A stretch of DNA of 38,906 nucleotides, from NCBI GenBank assembly GCA_031418455.1, contig JANOXJ010000159.1, positions 1 through 38,906 on the forward strand, in the 5' to 3' direction. The notes under the pieces are model-generated. The model saw only the letters and a list, made by a program, of their open reading frames with translations. It ran no database searches and was not told the DNA's origin. The DNA comes from JANNVZ01 sp031418455 (GTDB lineage: Bacteria; Bacteroidota; Bacteroidia; Flavobacteriales_D; Sanyastnellaceae). Both the position numbers and the translations under genes were made by a program. How positions within the stretch are numbered: the stretch's first letter is position 1; each line of letters begins with the position of its first letter. Below, in pieces: positions 8,263 through 16,902 of this stretch.

Positions 8263-8564
8263 TCTACTTCTGCGGAGTCATTGTTTTTATCAGCTTCCCT
8301 TTTTACTGTGGTAGGAGGTGGCGGAAAATGTGATTTGCCCTCACTTTTTATGGTAGGCTCTTCTATATCCATTTGGTCCATGCGCACTTGCGCTTCTTTT
8401 CTTATGTCGTTAGCGCTTTGCATTATTTCATTTTGCACATCGCGTGTGGCATTTCTAAACTGATAGAGGGCCTTGCCCATAGTTTGTGCTAACGAAGGAA
8501 TGCCCTTGGCTCCAAAGAACAAAAGGTAAATTGCCAATATCAATAATATTTCGCCTCCACTCAT
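8259..8564 (-). CDS. tatA: Twin-arginine translocase subunit of the TatA/TatE type
   Basis: The 101-residue product has the TatA layout: a short N-terminal membrane helix (GGEILLILAIYLLFFG), the hinge FGAKGIPSLAQTMGKAL (about 17-33), an amphipathic helix, then a charged, Pro-rich tail (PPPPTTVKRE). The hinge reads FGAKGIP instead of the commoner FGPKKLP. The ATG at 8564 is chosen because TatA proteins begin immediately before the helix; the upstream extension adds a hydrophilic leader unlike the family. It would form the pore for folded proteins. The flavin amine oxidase at 26368 has a Tat signal and is a plausible substrate. TatC is not in the window. Confidence 0.85.
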   Translation of the reverse strand: MSGGEILLILAIYLLFFGAKGIPSLAQTMGKALYQFRNATRDVQNEIMQSANDIRKEAQVRMDQMDIEEPTIKSEGKSHFPPPPTTVKREADKNNDSAEVE

Positions 8565-8568
8565 GCCG

Positions 8569-8576
8569 CAAAGGTA
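8569..8576 (-). promoter_or_regulatory. Candidate -7 promoter box (TACCTTTG) for tatA-alkB
   Basis: On the minus strand TACCTTTG fits TAnnTTTG exactly and ends four bases before the tatA ATG, so the transcript would be nearly leaderless if this box is used. This also supports the ATG at 8564 over any upstream start. Confidence 0.4.
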
Positions 8577-8697
8577 ATTGAGGTTGGGTTGTGCATTACT
8601 CTCAAAATATATTCTTCTTTTCACGAATAATTAGCATGCATGCTCTCATACATTCGCCACCGCGCTATATTTTTTTATTCCGACAAACCAATACCGC

Positions 8698-10641
8698 ATG
8701 TCCGCACAAAGTCACAAATTAAGTGTTGCAGGTTTATTAGTTACCCTAGGCATAGTCTATGGCGACATTGGTACATCTCCCCTCTATGTTATGAGTGCCA
8801 TTATTGGCGATAGGCCCATTACAGAGGACTTGGTGTATGGCGGTCTATCCTGCATTTTTTGGACACTCACCAGCCAAACCACTTTTAAATACATAATACT
8901 TACACTTAGAGCAGACAACAAAGGCGAAGGCGGAATTTTTTCGCTTTATGCGCTTGTGCAGCGTAAGGGCAAATGGCTCTTTTGGCCCGCTATGATTGGC
9001 GCAGGCACTCTTATGTGCGATGGTATGATTACTCCGCCCATTTCTATTTCTTCGGCTGTGGAAGGTTTGCGTCAGTTCAATCCAGACATTCCTGTTATTC
9101 CTATTGTAATTACGCTTCTTACTTTACTTTTCATTTTTCAGCGCTATGGTACCAAGCTGGTGGGCAAAACATTTGGCCCTATTATGCTGGTGTGGTTTGG
9201 CATGTTAGCCGTGCTGGGCATAAACCAAATTATGCAGCATCCCGATGTTTTTAAGGCATTGAACCCTGCTTACGCTTATAACTTGCTTACTCAATATCCC
9301 AAAGGATTTTGGTTGTTAGGTGCTGTGTTTCTTTGCACCACTGGTGCAGATGCACTCTACAGCGACCTTGGCCACTGCGGCCGCAGCAACATTCAGGTAT
9401 CTTGGATTTATGTAAAAATTGCTTTGGTGCTCAACTACCTTGGTCAAGGCGCATGGCTAATTAACAGAGCTGCCGAGGGCAACAATATGCTGGAAGGTGC
9501 AAGCACGTTTTATGGCGTTATGCCTGACTGGTTTGTTATTCCAGGCATTTTCATAGCCACTTGCGCTGCCATTATAGCCAGCCAGGCGCTTATCACCGGC
9601 TCGTTCACTCTCATTAGCGAGGCTATCAACCTTAACTTTTGGCCTAAGGTGGCCACCAAATACCCCACAGAACTTAAAGGCCAGCTGTATATACCAAGTG
9701 TAAACTGGTTGTTGTATGCGGGTTGTTTGGCGGTGGTGCTGTTCTTTCAGGAGTCTAAAAAAATGGAAGCGGCCTATGGTTTCTTTATCACCATTACCAT
9801 GCTTATGACCACTACACTGCTGGCCTATTACCTGGAGTTCAAAAGGCATTGGCCGGCATGGACAGTGGGCATGCTCTTCGCAGTTTTCTTCGTAGTAGAG
9901 TTTTCATTCTTTATAGCCAACAGCCAAAAACTAAAAGAAGCATGGATGATGGTGGTGCTATACATAGTGCTTATACATGTAATGTGGATTACTTATATGT
10001 ATAGGCGAATGAGCAATTACTTTCTCCAATTTGAAGATTTGGATGCCTACCTACCCAAACTGCGCGAGCTAAGCGATGACAAATCGGTACCAAAATATGC
10101 AACGCATTTGGTGTACATGACCAAAGCCAATTTTAACCACCAAGTGGAGAAAAAAATAATGGAAAGTGTATTGGCTAAAACTCCAAAACGAGCGGATATA
10201 TATTGGTTTGTGCACATAGACAGGTCTAATGAACCTTATACAAGAGAGTACACTGTGGAAGAATTGGAAAATGATTTGGTAATAAAAGTGAATATTAAAT
10301 TAGGTTTCCGTGTGCAGCCAAGAGTGCACAATTTTTTCCAGTTCATAGTAGATGAAATGGTAGAAAAAGGTGAAATAGACTTAAAAGCTAAGCCTGAACC
10401 CTACGCTAAATACAACGACCAACACGACTTTAAATTTGTGGTACTCGAAAAATTCTTAAGTGCCGACAATGACCTGAATGTAAGGGATAGTTTTATTACC
10501 AATGCATACATTGCTCTTAAGCACGTAAGCTTGTCAGACATAGATGCGTGGGGCCTCGAGGAAAGCGATACAGTATTAGAAAAAGTCCCTTTGGTGGTAA
10601 ACCCTGCTACCCGTATTACTCTTTCGCGCACTGCTTTATAA
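8698..10641 (+). CDS. kup: KUP/HAK/KT-family potassium transporter, first of a tandem pair
   Basis: The 647-residue protein imports K+ coupled to H+ at the cytoplasmic membrane. The family signature GDIGTSPLYVM is at residues 22-32, followed by KADNKGEGG-like RADNKGEGGIFSLYAL, GDGMITPP-like LMCDGMITPPIS, and the LYSDLGHCG motif. About 12 hydrophobic segments occupy residues 10-445, and the remaining 200 residues form the soluble C-terminal domain. Length is close to the usual 620-650. The next gene is a clear paralogue, similar along the entire length; this copy has five extra residues in the loop around NNMLEGAST. No Shine-Dalgarno is visible. Confidence 0.95.
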   Translation: MSAQSHKLSVAGLLVTLGIVYGDIGTSPLYVMSAIIGDRPITEDLVYGGLSCIFWTLTSQTTFKYIILTLRADNKGEGGIFSLYALVQRKGKWLFWPAMIGAGTLMCDGMITPPISISSAVEGLRQFNPDIPVIPIVITLLTLLFIFQRYGTKLVGKTFGPIMLVWFGMLAVLGINQIMQHPDVFKALNPAYAYNLLTQYPKGFWLLGAVFLCTTGADALYSDLGHCGRSNIQVSWIYVKIALVLNYLGQGAWLINRAAEGNNMLEGASTFYGVMPDWFVIPGIFIATCAAIIASQALITGSFTLISEAINLNFWPKVATKYPTELKGQLYIPSVNWLLYAGCLAVVLFFQESKKMEAAYGFFITITMLMTTTLLAYYLEFKRHWPAWTVGMLFAVFFVVEFSFFIANSQKLKEAWMMVVLYIVLIHVMWITYMYRRMSNYFLQFEDLDAYLPKLRELSDDKSVPKYATHLVYMTKANFNHQVEKKIMESVLAKTPKRADIYWFVHIDRSNEPYTREYTVEELENDLVIKVNIKLGFRVQPRVHNFFQFIVDEMVEKGEIDLKAKPEPYAKYNDQHDFKFVVLEKFLSADNDLNVRDSFITNAYIALKHVSLSDIDAWGLEESDTVLEKVPLVVNPATRITLSRTAL

Positions 10642-10737
10642 TTAAGTTATGTGCTATTCTTTCTCGCCTTTTTTCAATGACATTGCCATGCACATAATTG
10701 CACTTACCTAAAACTAAAAAATATAAATCTTATAGTT

Positions 10738-12666
10738 ATGTCTTCTAATACACACAAACTAAGTGTAGCCGGCCTAATGGTAACATTAGGCATAATATAT
10801 GGCGACATAGGCACCTCTCCTTTGTATGTAATGAAATCTATTATTGGCACACGCTCCATAAGCGAGGAGCTGGTGTATGGCGGCATTTCATGCGTGTTCT
10901 GGACACTTAGTATTCAAACTACTTTTAAATATATACTTCTTACTCTTAAGGCCGACAATAAAGGTGAAGGTGGCATTTTCTCACTATACGCTCTTATAAA
11001 ACGCAGAGGTAAATGGCTTTTTTGGCCGGCCATGATTGGCGCAGCCACACTCCTTTGCGATGGTATGATTACACCACCAATATCGGTTTCGTCTGCTATA
11101 GAAGGACTAAAAATTTATAACGAAGACTTGCCTGTAATGCCTATTGTAATTGCCATAATTACATTGCTTTTTATTTTCCAACGCTATGGTACTAAGTTGG
11201 TGGGAAAAACCTTTGGCCCTATTATGCTTTTATGGTTTGGTATGCTTGCAGTGTTGGGCGTAAATCAAATTTTGCAACACACTGAAATTCTTCATTCCAT
11301 CAACCCCTATTACGCTTACAAATTATTGTCAGATTATCCTCAGGGATTTTGGTTATTAGGTGCGGTATTCCTTTGCACAACAGGTGCCGAGGCGCTCTAT
11401 AGCGACCTTGGCCATTGCGGCAGACACAACATTCGCGTGTCGTGGATTTTTGTAAAAGTTTGTTTGGTACTCAACTACCTTGGTCAGGGTGCCTGGCTTA
11501 TGCAACAAACTGAACTTGCCGGCCGCAACCCCTTCTATGCTGTAATGCCTGAATGGTTCTTGCTCACCGGAGTTATCATAGCTACATGCGCTGCTATCAT
11601 TGCCAGTCAGGCGCTTATTACAGGTTCGTTCACTCTTGTAAGCGAGGCTATCAACCTTAATTTTTGGCCCAAGGTGGCTACTAAATTCCCTACCGAACTA
11701 AAAGGACAACTTTATATACCAAGCGTAAACTGGATGCTATATGCAGGCTGCGTAGGTGTTGTGCTTTGGTTTCAAGAGTCAGAGCATATGGAGGCCGCAT
11801 ACGGATTTTTTATTACCGTAACTATGATGATGACTACGGTGCTGCTCATTTATTTCATGGAGTATAAACTTAGATGGCCATCTTGGTTAGTAGGTCTTCT
11901 ATTTGCTATTTTTATTTTTGTAGAAGGAGCATTTTTCGTTGCCAACATTCAAAAATTGAAAGAGGCATGGATGATGATTATAGTGTATTTAGGTCTGCTG
12001 CACATAATGTGGATTACCTACATGTACCGCAGAATGAGCAATTACTTTTTGTCGTTTGAAGCGCTTAGCGACTATGTGCCAAAACTGCGCGAGTTAAGCA
12101 ATGACACTGCTGTTCCTAAATATGCTACCCATTTAGTTTTTCTTACTAAAGCAAACTATAGCCATCATATAGAGAAAAAAATAATGGAAAGCATATTGGC
12201 TAAAACACCAAAGCGAGCTGATATTTATTGGTTTGTACACGTAGACCGAACTGACGAACCATACACACGCACTTATAAGGTAGAAGAATTGGAAAACGAC
12301 CTAGTGATAAAAGTGAACATAAAACTAGGTTTTAGAATGCAACCGCGCGTACACAACTTTTTCCAACACATAGTGGATGAGATGGTGCAACGAGGCGAGT
12401 TGGACCTTAAAGCAAAACCAGAACCCTATGCTAAATACAACGACACGCACGACTTTAAATTTGTTGTGCTAGAGAAATTCCTGAGTGCCGACAATGATTT
12501 AGGTGTGAGAGATGGCTTTATTACAAATGCTTACATGGCTTTAAAATCTATTTCACTTTCTGATATTGAATCATGGGGATTGGAAGAGAGCGACACAGTA
12601 TTGGAGAAAGTACCACTGGTTATTAATCCTGCATCTAAAATTGCCCTTATACACGATCCTAACTAA
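10738..12666 (+). CDS. kup: KUP/HAK/KT-family potassium transporter, second of a tandem pair
   Basis: The 642-residue protein has the same signatures as its upstream neighbour: GDIGTSPLYVM, KADNKGEGGIFSLYAL, LLCDGMITPPIS, LYSDLGHCGR. The soluble C-terminal domain is again conserved (EPYAKYND-HDFKFVVLEKFLSADNDL is nearly identical in both). Differences concentrate in extracellular or peripheral loops and the last ten residues. Synonymous positions differ widely between the two genes, so the duplication is old and not an assembly artefact. The 96-base gap between copies holds no terminator I can see, so they may be cotranscribed; a strong terminator follows this copy. Confidence 0.95.
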   Translation: MSSNTHKLSVAGLMVTLGIIYGDIGTSPLYVMKSIIGTRSISEELVYGGISCVFWTLSIQTTFKYILLTLKADNKGEGGIFSLYALIKRRGKWLFWPAMIGAATLLCDGMITPPISVSSAIEGLKIYNEDLPVMPIVIAIITLLFIFQRYGTKLVGKTFGPIMLLWFGMLAVLGVNQILQHTEILHSINPYYAYKLLSDYPQGFWLLGAVFLCTTGAEALYSDLGHCGRHNIRVSWIFVKVCLVLNYLGQGAWLMQQTELAGRNPFYAVMPEWFLLTGVIIATCAAIIASQALITGSFTLVSEAINLNFWPKVATKFPTELKGQLYIPSVNWMLYAGCVGVVLWFQESEHMEAAYGFFITVTMMMTTVLLIYFMEYKLRWPSWLVGLLFAIFIFVEGAFFVANIQKLKEAWMMIIVYLGLLHIMWITYMYRRMSNYFLSFEALSDYVPKLRELSNDTAVPKYATHLVFLTKANYSHHIEKKIMESILAKTPKRADIYWFVHVDRTDEPYTRTYKVEELENDLVIKVNIKLGFRMQPRVHNFFQHIVDEMVQRGELDLKAKPEPYAKYNDTHDFKFVVLEKFLSADNDLGVRDGFITNAYMALKSISLSDIESWGLEESDTVLEKVPLVINPASKIALIHDPN

Positions 12667-12720
12667 ATAAAGGAAAGAAAAATTCTTGTTGGTTTTATTA
12701 CCCAACTTATCACTACAATT

Positions 12721-12750
12721 CAAAGTGCCCTTTATGGGCACTTTGTTGTT
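12721..12750 (+). terminator. Intrinsic terminator after the kup pair
   Basis: A perfect 10-bp stem CAAAGTGCCC / GGGCACTTTG with loop TTTAT occupies 12721-12745, followed by TTGTT. It separates kup from the amylase gene. Confidence 0.75.
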
Positions 12751-12816
12751 TATAAGAAAAAATTCCTTCATTGGCTATTAATCTCCATATTGCATCGCCT
12801 TAATTTAAAACACCCT

Positions 12817-15489
12817 ATGAAAAAACTCATTATTGTAATTATTGCGCTAGTACTTTTTGGCAATACCACTTATAGCCAAACTACCGTAAAAAAAGTAGTG
12901 CTACAAGCCTTTTGGTGGGACTATCACAACAATGCATACACTCACAAATGGTGCAACTATCTTACCGAATTAGCTCCCCGCCTAAAGAGTATGGGCATAG
13001 ATGCTGTGTGGATACCTCCAAGCTCTAAAAACGAAAGCCCTAGCTATGTTGGCTATGCTCCCTTTGACCATTACGACCTGGGCGACAAGTACCAAAAAGG
13101 AAATACCAATACACGCCTAGGTACCAAAGATGAACTGCTAAGAATGATAGCAGTATTGCACGCCAATGGAATAGAAGTAATACAAGACGTAGTTCTAAAC
13201 CATACTTCTGGCGCAGGCAGCGGAAGTGGCGCAGGTGGCCAGGACCCTAACTCCTACTCTCTTGCGACCAACAATGGTTACAAAAATTTTAGATACGTTA
13301 GTTACTCCACACCTGCTACCGATGAGTCGCAAACCAACTATTGGAACAGAAGCGGCCGTTGGTTTAAAAACTTCTGGAATTTTTATCCCAATGCCAACAA
13401 CAATTGTACTACAGGCGATATATGCTCAGCCTACTTTGGCCCTGACATGGCATACGAGGGCAACTCTAATGGCACAAGCAGCAACATAACCGGCTACAAC
13501 CCTGCGCAAGCAGCTAACTACATGCGCAATGGTGGGCGCAACTGGATAACATGGCTCAAAAAACAAACTGCTGTAGATGGTTTCCGCTGGGATGCAGTAA
13601 AACATTTTCCTACATACATACAAGAAGACTATAGCGGCAACCTTAAAAATACACTGCCTGCATGGGCCAAAGGCGGCAACAATATGTTCAACGTAGGCGA
13701 ATGGGTAGGCAGCAAATCTGAACTAGATGCATATGTAAATAACATAGCAGCGCCTTCTGGCGAAAAAATGATGGGCACTTTTGATTTTAACCTGCGCGGT
13801 TTCGACCCCAATGGCGGCCTTTATGGAATGGTGTATGGCATGGGAAATTTTAATATGGCCACACTGCCGGGTGCGCAGCAAAACGAGCGCGTAACCTACT
13901 ACTCGGCCACCAATACCTACGTGCATCGCACGGTGCCTTTTGTAAACAATCACGACACTTTTCGCCCGCAGCTTAACAATAGCGGCAACTACAGCGGATG
14001 GAATTCTTCTTCGGAACTTTCGCCCCATATAGAACCTAACGAAGCCAGAAACAGCACTGCCTACGCAGTTATTATGGCCATGGATGGCAATCCTCAAATA
14101 TTTTTCGAAGATTTGTTTGACATAGGCTACACAGGCAACCGTTGGACACACGACCCTAAATCTGCTACATCGCTTCCTGTAAGAAGCGATTTAGTAAACC
14201 TTATGTGGTGCCACCAAAACCTCGATTTCAAATTAGGAGCATACCAAGTGCCATTCAGCAATGCTGACTATCTGGTTGTTTCGCGCGCAGGCAGAGCCAT
14301 CATAGGCATTACAGATAGTTGGGATGTGTGGCAAAACCAATGGGTTTACACATCATTTGCACCTGGTACAGTGCTTAAAGACTACTCTGGTGCTAATGGC
14401 GCTACCACTGTAACGGTAGATGCCAATGGATGGGCTCCAATAAATACTCCACCTGTAAATCCTGCATTGAATATAGCCGGCCGACATGGCTACAGTGTAT
14501 GGGCTCCTGTGGGTCAGGATGGCGATGTATACTCTCAGCAGCGCGGTGCTGCTACCACCCAAGAGTGGGAAATGGCTAACGACTTAGGCGATAGCCACGC
14601 AAGCTCGCTTGGGCAAGGCGGTGCCATTCCTGCATCTTCTACCAACTTTAGAGTAGCAGGTAAAATATTTGTAGAAAGCGGCAAGGCCGTTACCTATATC
14701 CTGTATCCTGAAAATGCTACAAAAAGCCTATATATTGGATTGTATAACAGCGCTGGCACATTGCTTTCTACCAAATCTGGCTTAGGCACCCTTACCGGAA
14801 CATACACTCCCAATTTTACTGGATGGATTACTGTAAAAGTGCGCAATAACGTAAGTACTAACCCCACACAAAAGTGCTGGGTAAACCTTACTTACACAGC
14901 CCCTGCCACAGTGCTAAATGCTAATGCTGCCGGCAATACTGCCTCTTTCTGGACTGGCAATGGCAACACCTCTGAGTGGGACAATGCTGACAACTGGGAA
15001 GAAGGTAAAATACCAGATGCAGAAACGGATGCAATCATTCCTTCCAATGCATTCCCACAACCTGCTCTAAAAGGAAATGTGCAGGTTCAGAATTTAGTGA
15101 TAGAAGAAGGAAGCCACCTGTTTGTAAACGGACATTTGGAAGTGACAGGCCAGTTGCAAAACCAAGGTGAAATGAGTGGCAAAGGCACCTATGGCTACAA
15201 AGGTGAAATAATTCCACTTAGCAATATCTCGCAGGCAGAATTTAGCGCATACCCTAATCCAGGCAATAGCAACATACAACTTATGGCCAATGGATATTAC
15301 GAAGGACATGAGTTGCTTTATGTAGCTATTACAAGTGCCGATGGTAAACTGATAGCCGACTTAAAAGGCAACCTTACAGAAATAAATACAGAACTGCACC
15401 AGATTTTCCATGCCCAAGCTGGAGGAGTTTATATTTTAAGAATAATAACCAATGGCTCACAAAATGTGATACGTGTGGTAAAGGAATAA
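12817..15489 (+). CDS. Secreted GH13 alpha-amylase with T9SS sorting domain
   Basis: The 890-residue enzyme hydrolyses alpha-1,4-glucans such as starch outside the cell. A signal peptide (about 1-20, ending YSQ) is followed by the GH13 barrel with its four conserved regions: DVVLNH at 124-129, GFRWDAVKH with nucleophile Asp259, acid/base Glu295 in NVGEWVGS, and Asp380 in FVNNHD. A C-terminal beta domain follows (about 465-560), then a beta-rich region (565-700), and an insert FWTGNGNTSEWDNADNW (about 708-724) starting a small domain common in Bacteroidota secreted proteins. The last 80 residues are a T9SS sorting domain (FSAYPNPGNSNIQLM to IRVVKE). ATG 12817 places the signal at the N-terminus. 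No SusC/SusD genes are adjacent, so it is not in a typical polysaccharide locus. Confidence 0.93.
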   Translation: MKKLIIVIIALVLFGNTTYSQTTVKKVVLQAFWWDYHNNAYTHKWCNYLTELAPRLKSMGIDAVWIPPSSKNESPSYVGYAPFDHYDLGDKYQKGNTNTRLGTKDELLRMIAVLHANGIEVIQDVVLNHTSGAGSGSGAGGQDPNSYSLATNNGYKNFRYVSYSTPATDESQTNYWNRSGRWFKNFWNFYPNANNNCTTGDICSAYFGPDMAYEGNSNGTSSNITGYNPAQAANYMRNGGRNWITWLKKQTAVDGFRWDAVKHFPTYIQEDYSGNLKNTLPAWAKGGNNMFNVGEWVGSKSELDAYVNNIAAPSGEKMMGTFDFNLRGFDPNGGLYGMVYGMGNFNMATLPGAQQNERVTYYSATNTYVHRTVPFVNNHDTFRPQLNNSGNYSGWNSSSELSPHIEPNEARNSTAYAVIMAMDGNPQIFFEDLFDIGYTGNRWTHDPKSATSLPVRSDLVNLMWCHQNLDFKLGAYQVPFSNADYLVVSRAGRAIIGITDSWDVWQNQWVYTSFAPGTVLKDYSGANGATTVTVDANGWAPINTPPVNPALNIAGRHGYSVWAPVGQDGDVYSQQRGAATTQEWEMANDLGDSHASSLGQGGAIPASSTNFRVAGKIFVESGKAVTYILYPENATKSLYIGLYNSAGTLLSTKSGLGTLTGTYTPNFTGWITVKVRNNVSTNPTQKCWVNLTYTAPATVLNANAAGNTASFWTGNGNTSEWDNADNWEEGKIPDAETDAIIPSNAFPQPALKGNVQVQNLVIEEGSHLFVNGHLEVTGQLQNQGEMSGKGTYGYKGEIIPLSNISQAEFSAYPNPGNSNIQLMANGYYEGHELLYVAITSADGKLIADLKGNLTEINTELHQIFHAQAGGVYILRIITNGSQNVIRVVKE

Positions 15490-15523
15490 CCAGGAAAACC
15501 AAGAGTTGAAACCAACCAACCAT

Positions 15524-15560
15524 AAAAGGCTAGCAAAACTTAAATTTTGCAAGCCTTTTT
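15524..15560 (+). terminator. Intrinsic terminator after the amylase gene
   Basis: Arms AAAAGGCTAGCAAAA and TTTTGCAAGCCTTTT pair with one internal A-A mismatch across a short CTTAAA loop, ending in a T run and an AT-rich tail. It is about 35 bases after the stop. Confidence 0.75.
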
Positions 15561-15616
15561 ATTTACTTGAAAATTGTAGTAAATAATACGCGTTAGGCGT
15601 CACAGCATCTGGTGCT

Positions 15617-15624
15617 TACATTCG
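15617..15624 (+). promoter_or_regulatory. Candidate -7 promoter box (TACATTCG) for the bamD operon
   Basis: TACATTCG, followed by CGCGC, matches the TAnnTT(T/C)G pattern seen before several other starts in the window and lies 18 bases before the bamD ATG. Confidence 0.4.
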
Positions 15625-15642
15625 CGCGCTCTTTTTCAAAAA

Positions 15643-16461
15643 ATGAATAAATTTATTCTCTTCATATTTACACTGCTTGGGTTGATGCTTTTTGTGCGCT
15701 GCAGCGATTACAACAAAGTGCTAAAAAGCACCGATGCTGACCTAAAGTACCGCAAAGCAGTGGAGTATTACGACAGCAGCGAGTGCTACAAATCACTACC
15801 GCTTCTGGAGGAATTAATAGGCCTTACCCGCGGCACGCAGCGTGCTGAGGATGTTTATTACTACTACGCTCAAAGCCACTATTGCACCAAGGACTATTAC
15901 CTGGCCAATTATTACTTTAAATCTTTTGCTAAAACCTTTGCCAATAGCCCAAGAGCTGAAGAGTGCCTCTTTCTGGCTGCTATGTGCAGCTACAAATTGT
16001 CGCCCAGCTATAGTCTGGACCAAATGGACACGCGCAATGCGGTAGATGAGTTCCAGCTATTTTTAGACAAATACCCCGGCAGCAATCTGGCCGATTCGGC
16101 CAACAAAATGGTAGAAACGCTCAATTTTAAAATTGAACGAAAAAACTTTGAGGTAGCCTCAGGCTATGTTAAAACACTGAAATACAAGGCCGCAGTACAA
16201 GCGTTAAAGCAGTTTTTAAAGGATTATCCGGCCAGCCAATTCAACGAAGAGGCCCACTACATGATAGTAAAAAGCCAGTACGAATATGCCTTAGGCAGCA
16301 TAGAAACAAGAAGACTTGAAAGACTGCGCGCAACTAACGAAAGTTATCTTACATTTGCACTCTCGTATCCTGACAGCAAATGGCTAAAGGAAGCGGAAGA
16401 ATATTACAAGAAAAGTAGCGCTCAGATTGAAAAAGCGAAAGCGCAACCTAAAAAAAAATAA
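15643..16461 (+). CDS. bamD: Outer membrane protein assembly factor BamD
   Basis: The 272-residue lipoprotein has a signal ending at Cys20 (LMLFVRC-SDYNK). The rest is built of tetratricopeptide-like helical repeats: SDYNKVLKSTDADLKYRKAV, YYDSSECYKSLPLLEELI, YYYYAQSHYCTKDYYLANYY, AVDEFQLFLDKYPGSNLA, AVQALKQFLKDYPASQF and SYLTFALSYPDSKWLKEA. This pattern and the opening SDYNKVLKS are characteristic of Bacteroidota BamD, which supports BamA in inserting beta-barrels into the outer membrane. The tail is Lys-rich. It leads a bamD-rpoZ cluster, 24 bases from rpoZ. Confidence 0.9.
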   Translation: MNKFILFIFTLLGLMLFVRCSDYNKVLKSTDADLKYRKAVEYYDSSECYKSLPLLEELIGLTRGTQRAEDVYYYYAQSHYCTKDYYLANYYFKSFAKTFANSPRAEECLFLAAMCSYKLSPSYSLDQMDTRNAVDEFQLFLDKYPGSNLADSANKMVETLNFKIERKNFEVASGYVKTLKYKAAVQALKQFLKDYPASQFNEEAHYMIVKSQYEYALGSIETRRLERLRATNESYLTFALSYPDSKWLKEAEEYYKKSSAQIEKAKAQPKKK

Positions 16462-16485
16462 AGACTTTTTATTAGATAAAAAATA

Positions 16486-16818
16486 ATGAGCAATTACAAA
16501 TCAACCAACGCAGCTAAGACCACCATTACCCGCAACACGCAGGAATTGAGCGGCAAAGTAGACAACAACCTTTTTGAAACCATAGTGTTGCTTAGCAAGC
16601 GCAGCAACCAAATAAGCCGCGAGGTAAAAGAAGAACTAAGCCAAAAACTGGAAGAGTTTGGAAGCCACAGCGACAACTTGGAAGAAGTGTTTGAAAACCG
16701 CGAGCAAATAGAGATTAGCCGCCACTACGAGCGCATGCCAAAGCCACATAGCATTGCATTGCAAGAGCTAATAGACGGTGCAGTGCACTATCGCTACCCG
16801 GAAGAACCAATAAATTAA
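16486..16818 (+). CDS. rpoZ: DNA-directed RNA polymerase omega subunit (Bacteroidota type)
   Basis: The 110-residue protein resembles the omega/Rpb6-like family found between bamD and coaBC in Bacteroidota. It includes NNLFETIVLLSKRSNQISREVKEEL (about 27-51), the helical part that in omega clamps the beta-prime subunit, and a family-specific C-terminus (HYERMPKPHSIALQELIDG). The gene position strongly supports the call. It is likely cotranscribed with bamD and is followed by a clear terminator. Confidence 0.83.
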   Translation: MSNYKSTNAAKTTITRNTQELSGKVDNNLFETIVLLSKRSNQISREVKEELSQKLEEFGSHSDNLEEVFENREQIEISRHYERMPKPHSIALQELIDGAVHYRYPEEPIN

Positions 16819-16845
16819 TCCCTGTATTTTTTATAAAATATTTTT

Positions 16846-16878
16846 GAAAGATGGTCACACGACCATCTTTCTTTGTTT
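16846..16878 (+). terminator. Intrinsic terminator after rpoZ
   Basis: A perfect 11-bp stem GAAAGATGGTC / GACCATCTTTC with loop ACAC spans 16846-16871, followed by TTTGTTT. It lies between rpoZ and the coaBC start, so coaBC needs read-through or a promoter inside the 30-base remainder. Confidence 0.75.
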
Positions 16879-16902
16879 AAATAAATAACCCAACTGGCGA
16901 CA

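Noticed and set aside
8698..12666. Possible assembly duplication producing two kup copies
   Set aside because: The copies differ at many synonymous sites and by an indel, with distinct flanks, so they are real paralogues.
12817..15489. Several long frames inside the amylase gene on both strands (for example 13226-13489 plus, 13723-14151 minus)
   Set aside because: They overlap a gene with complete GH13 motifs and give low-complexity or unrecognisable products.
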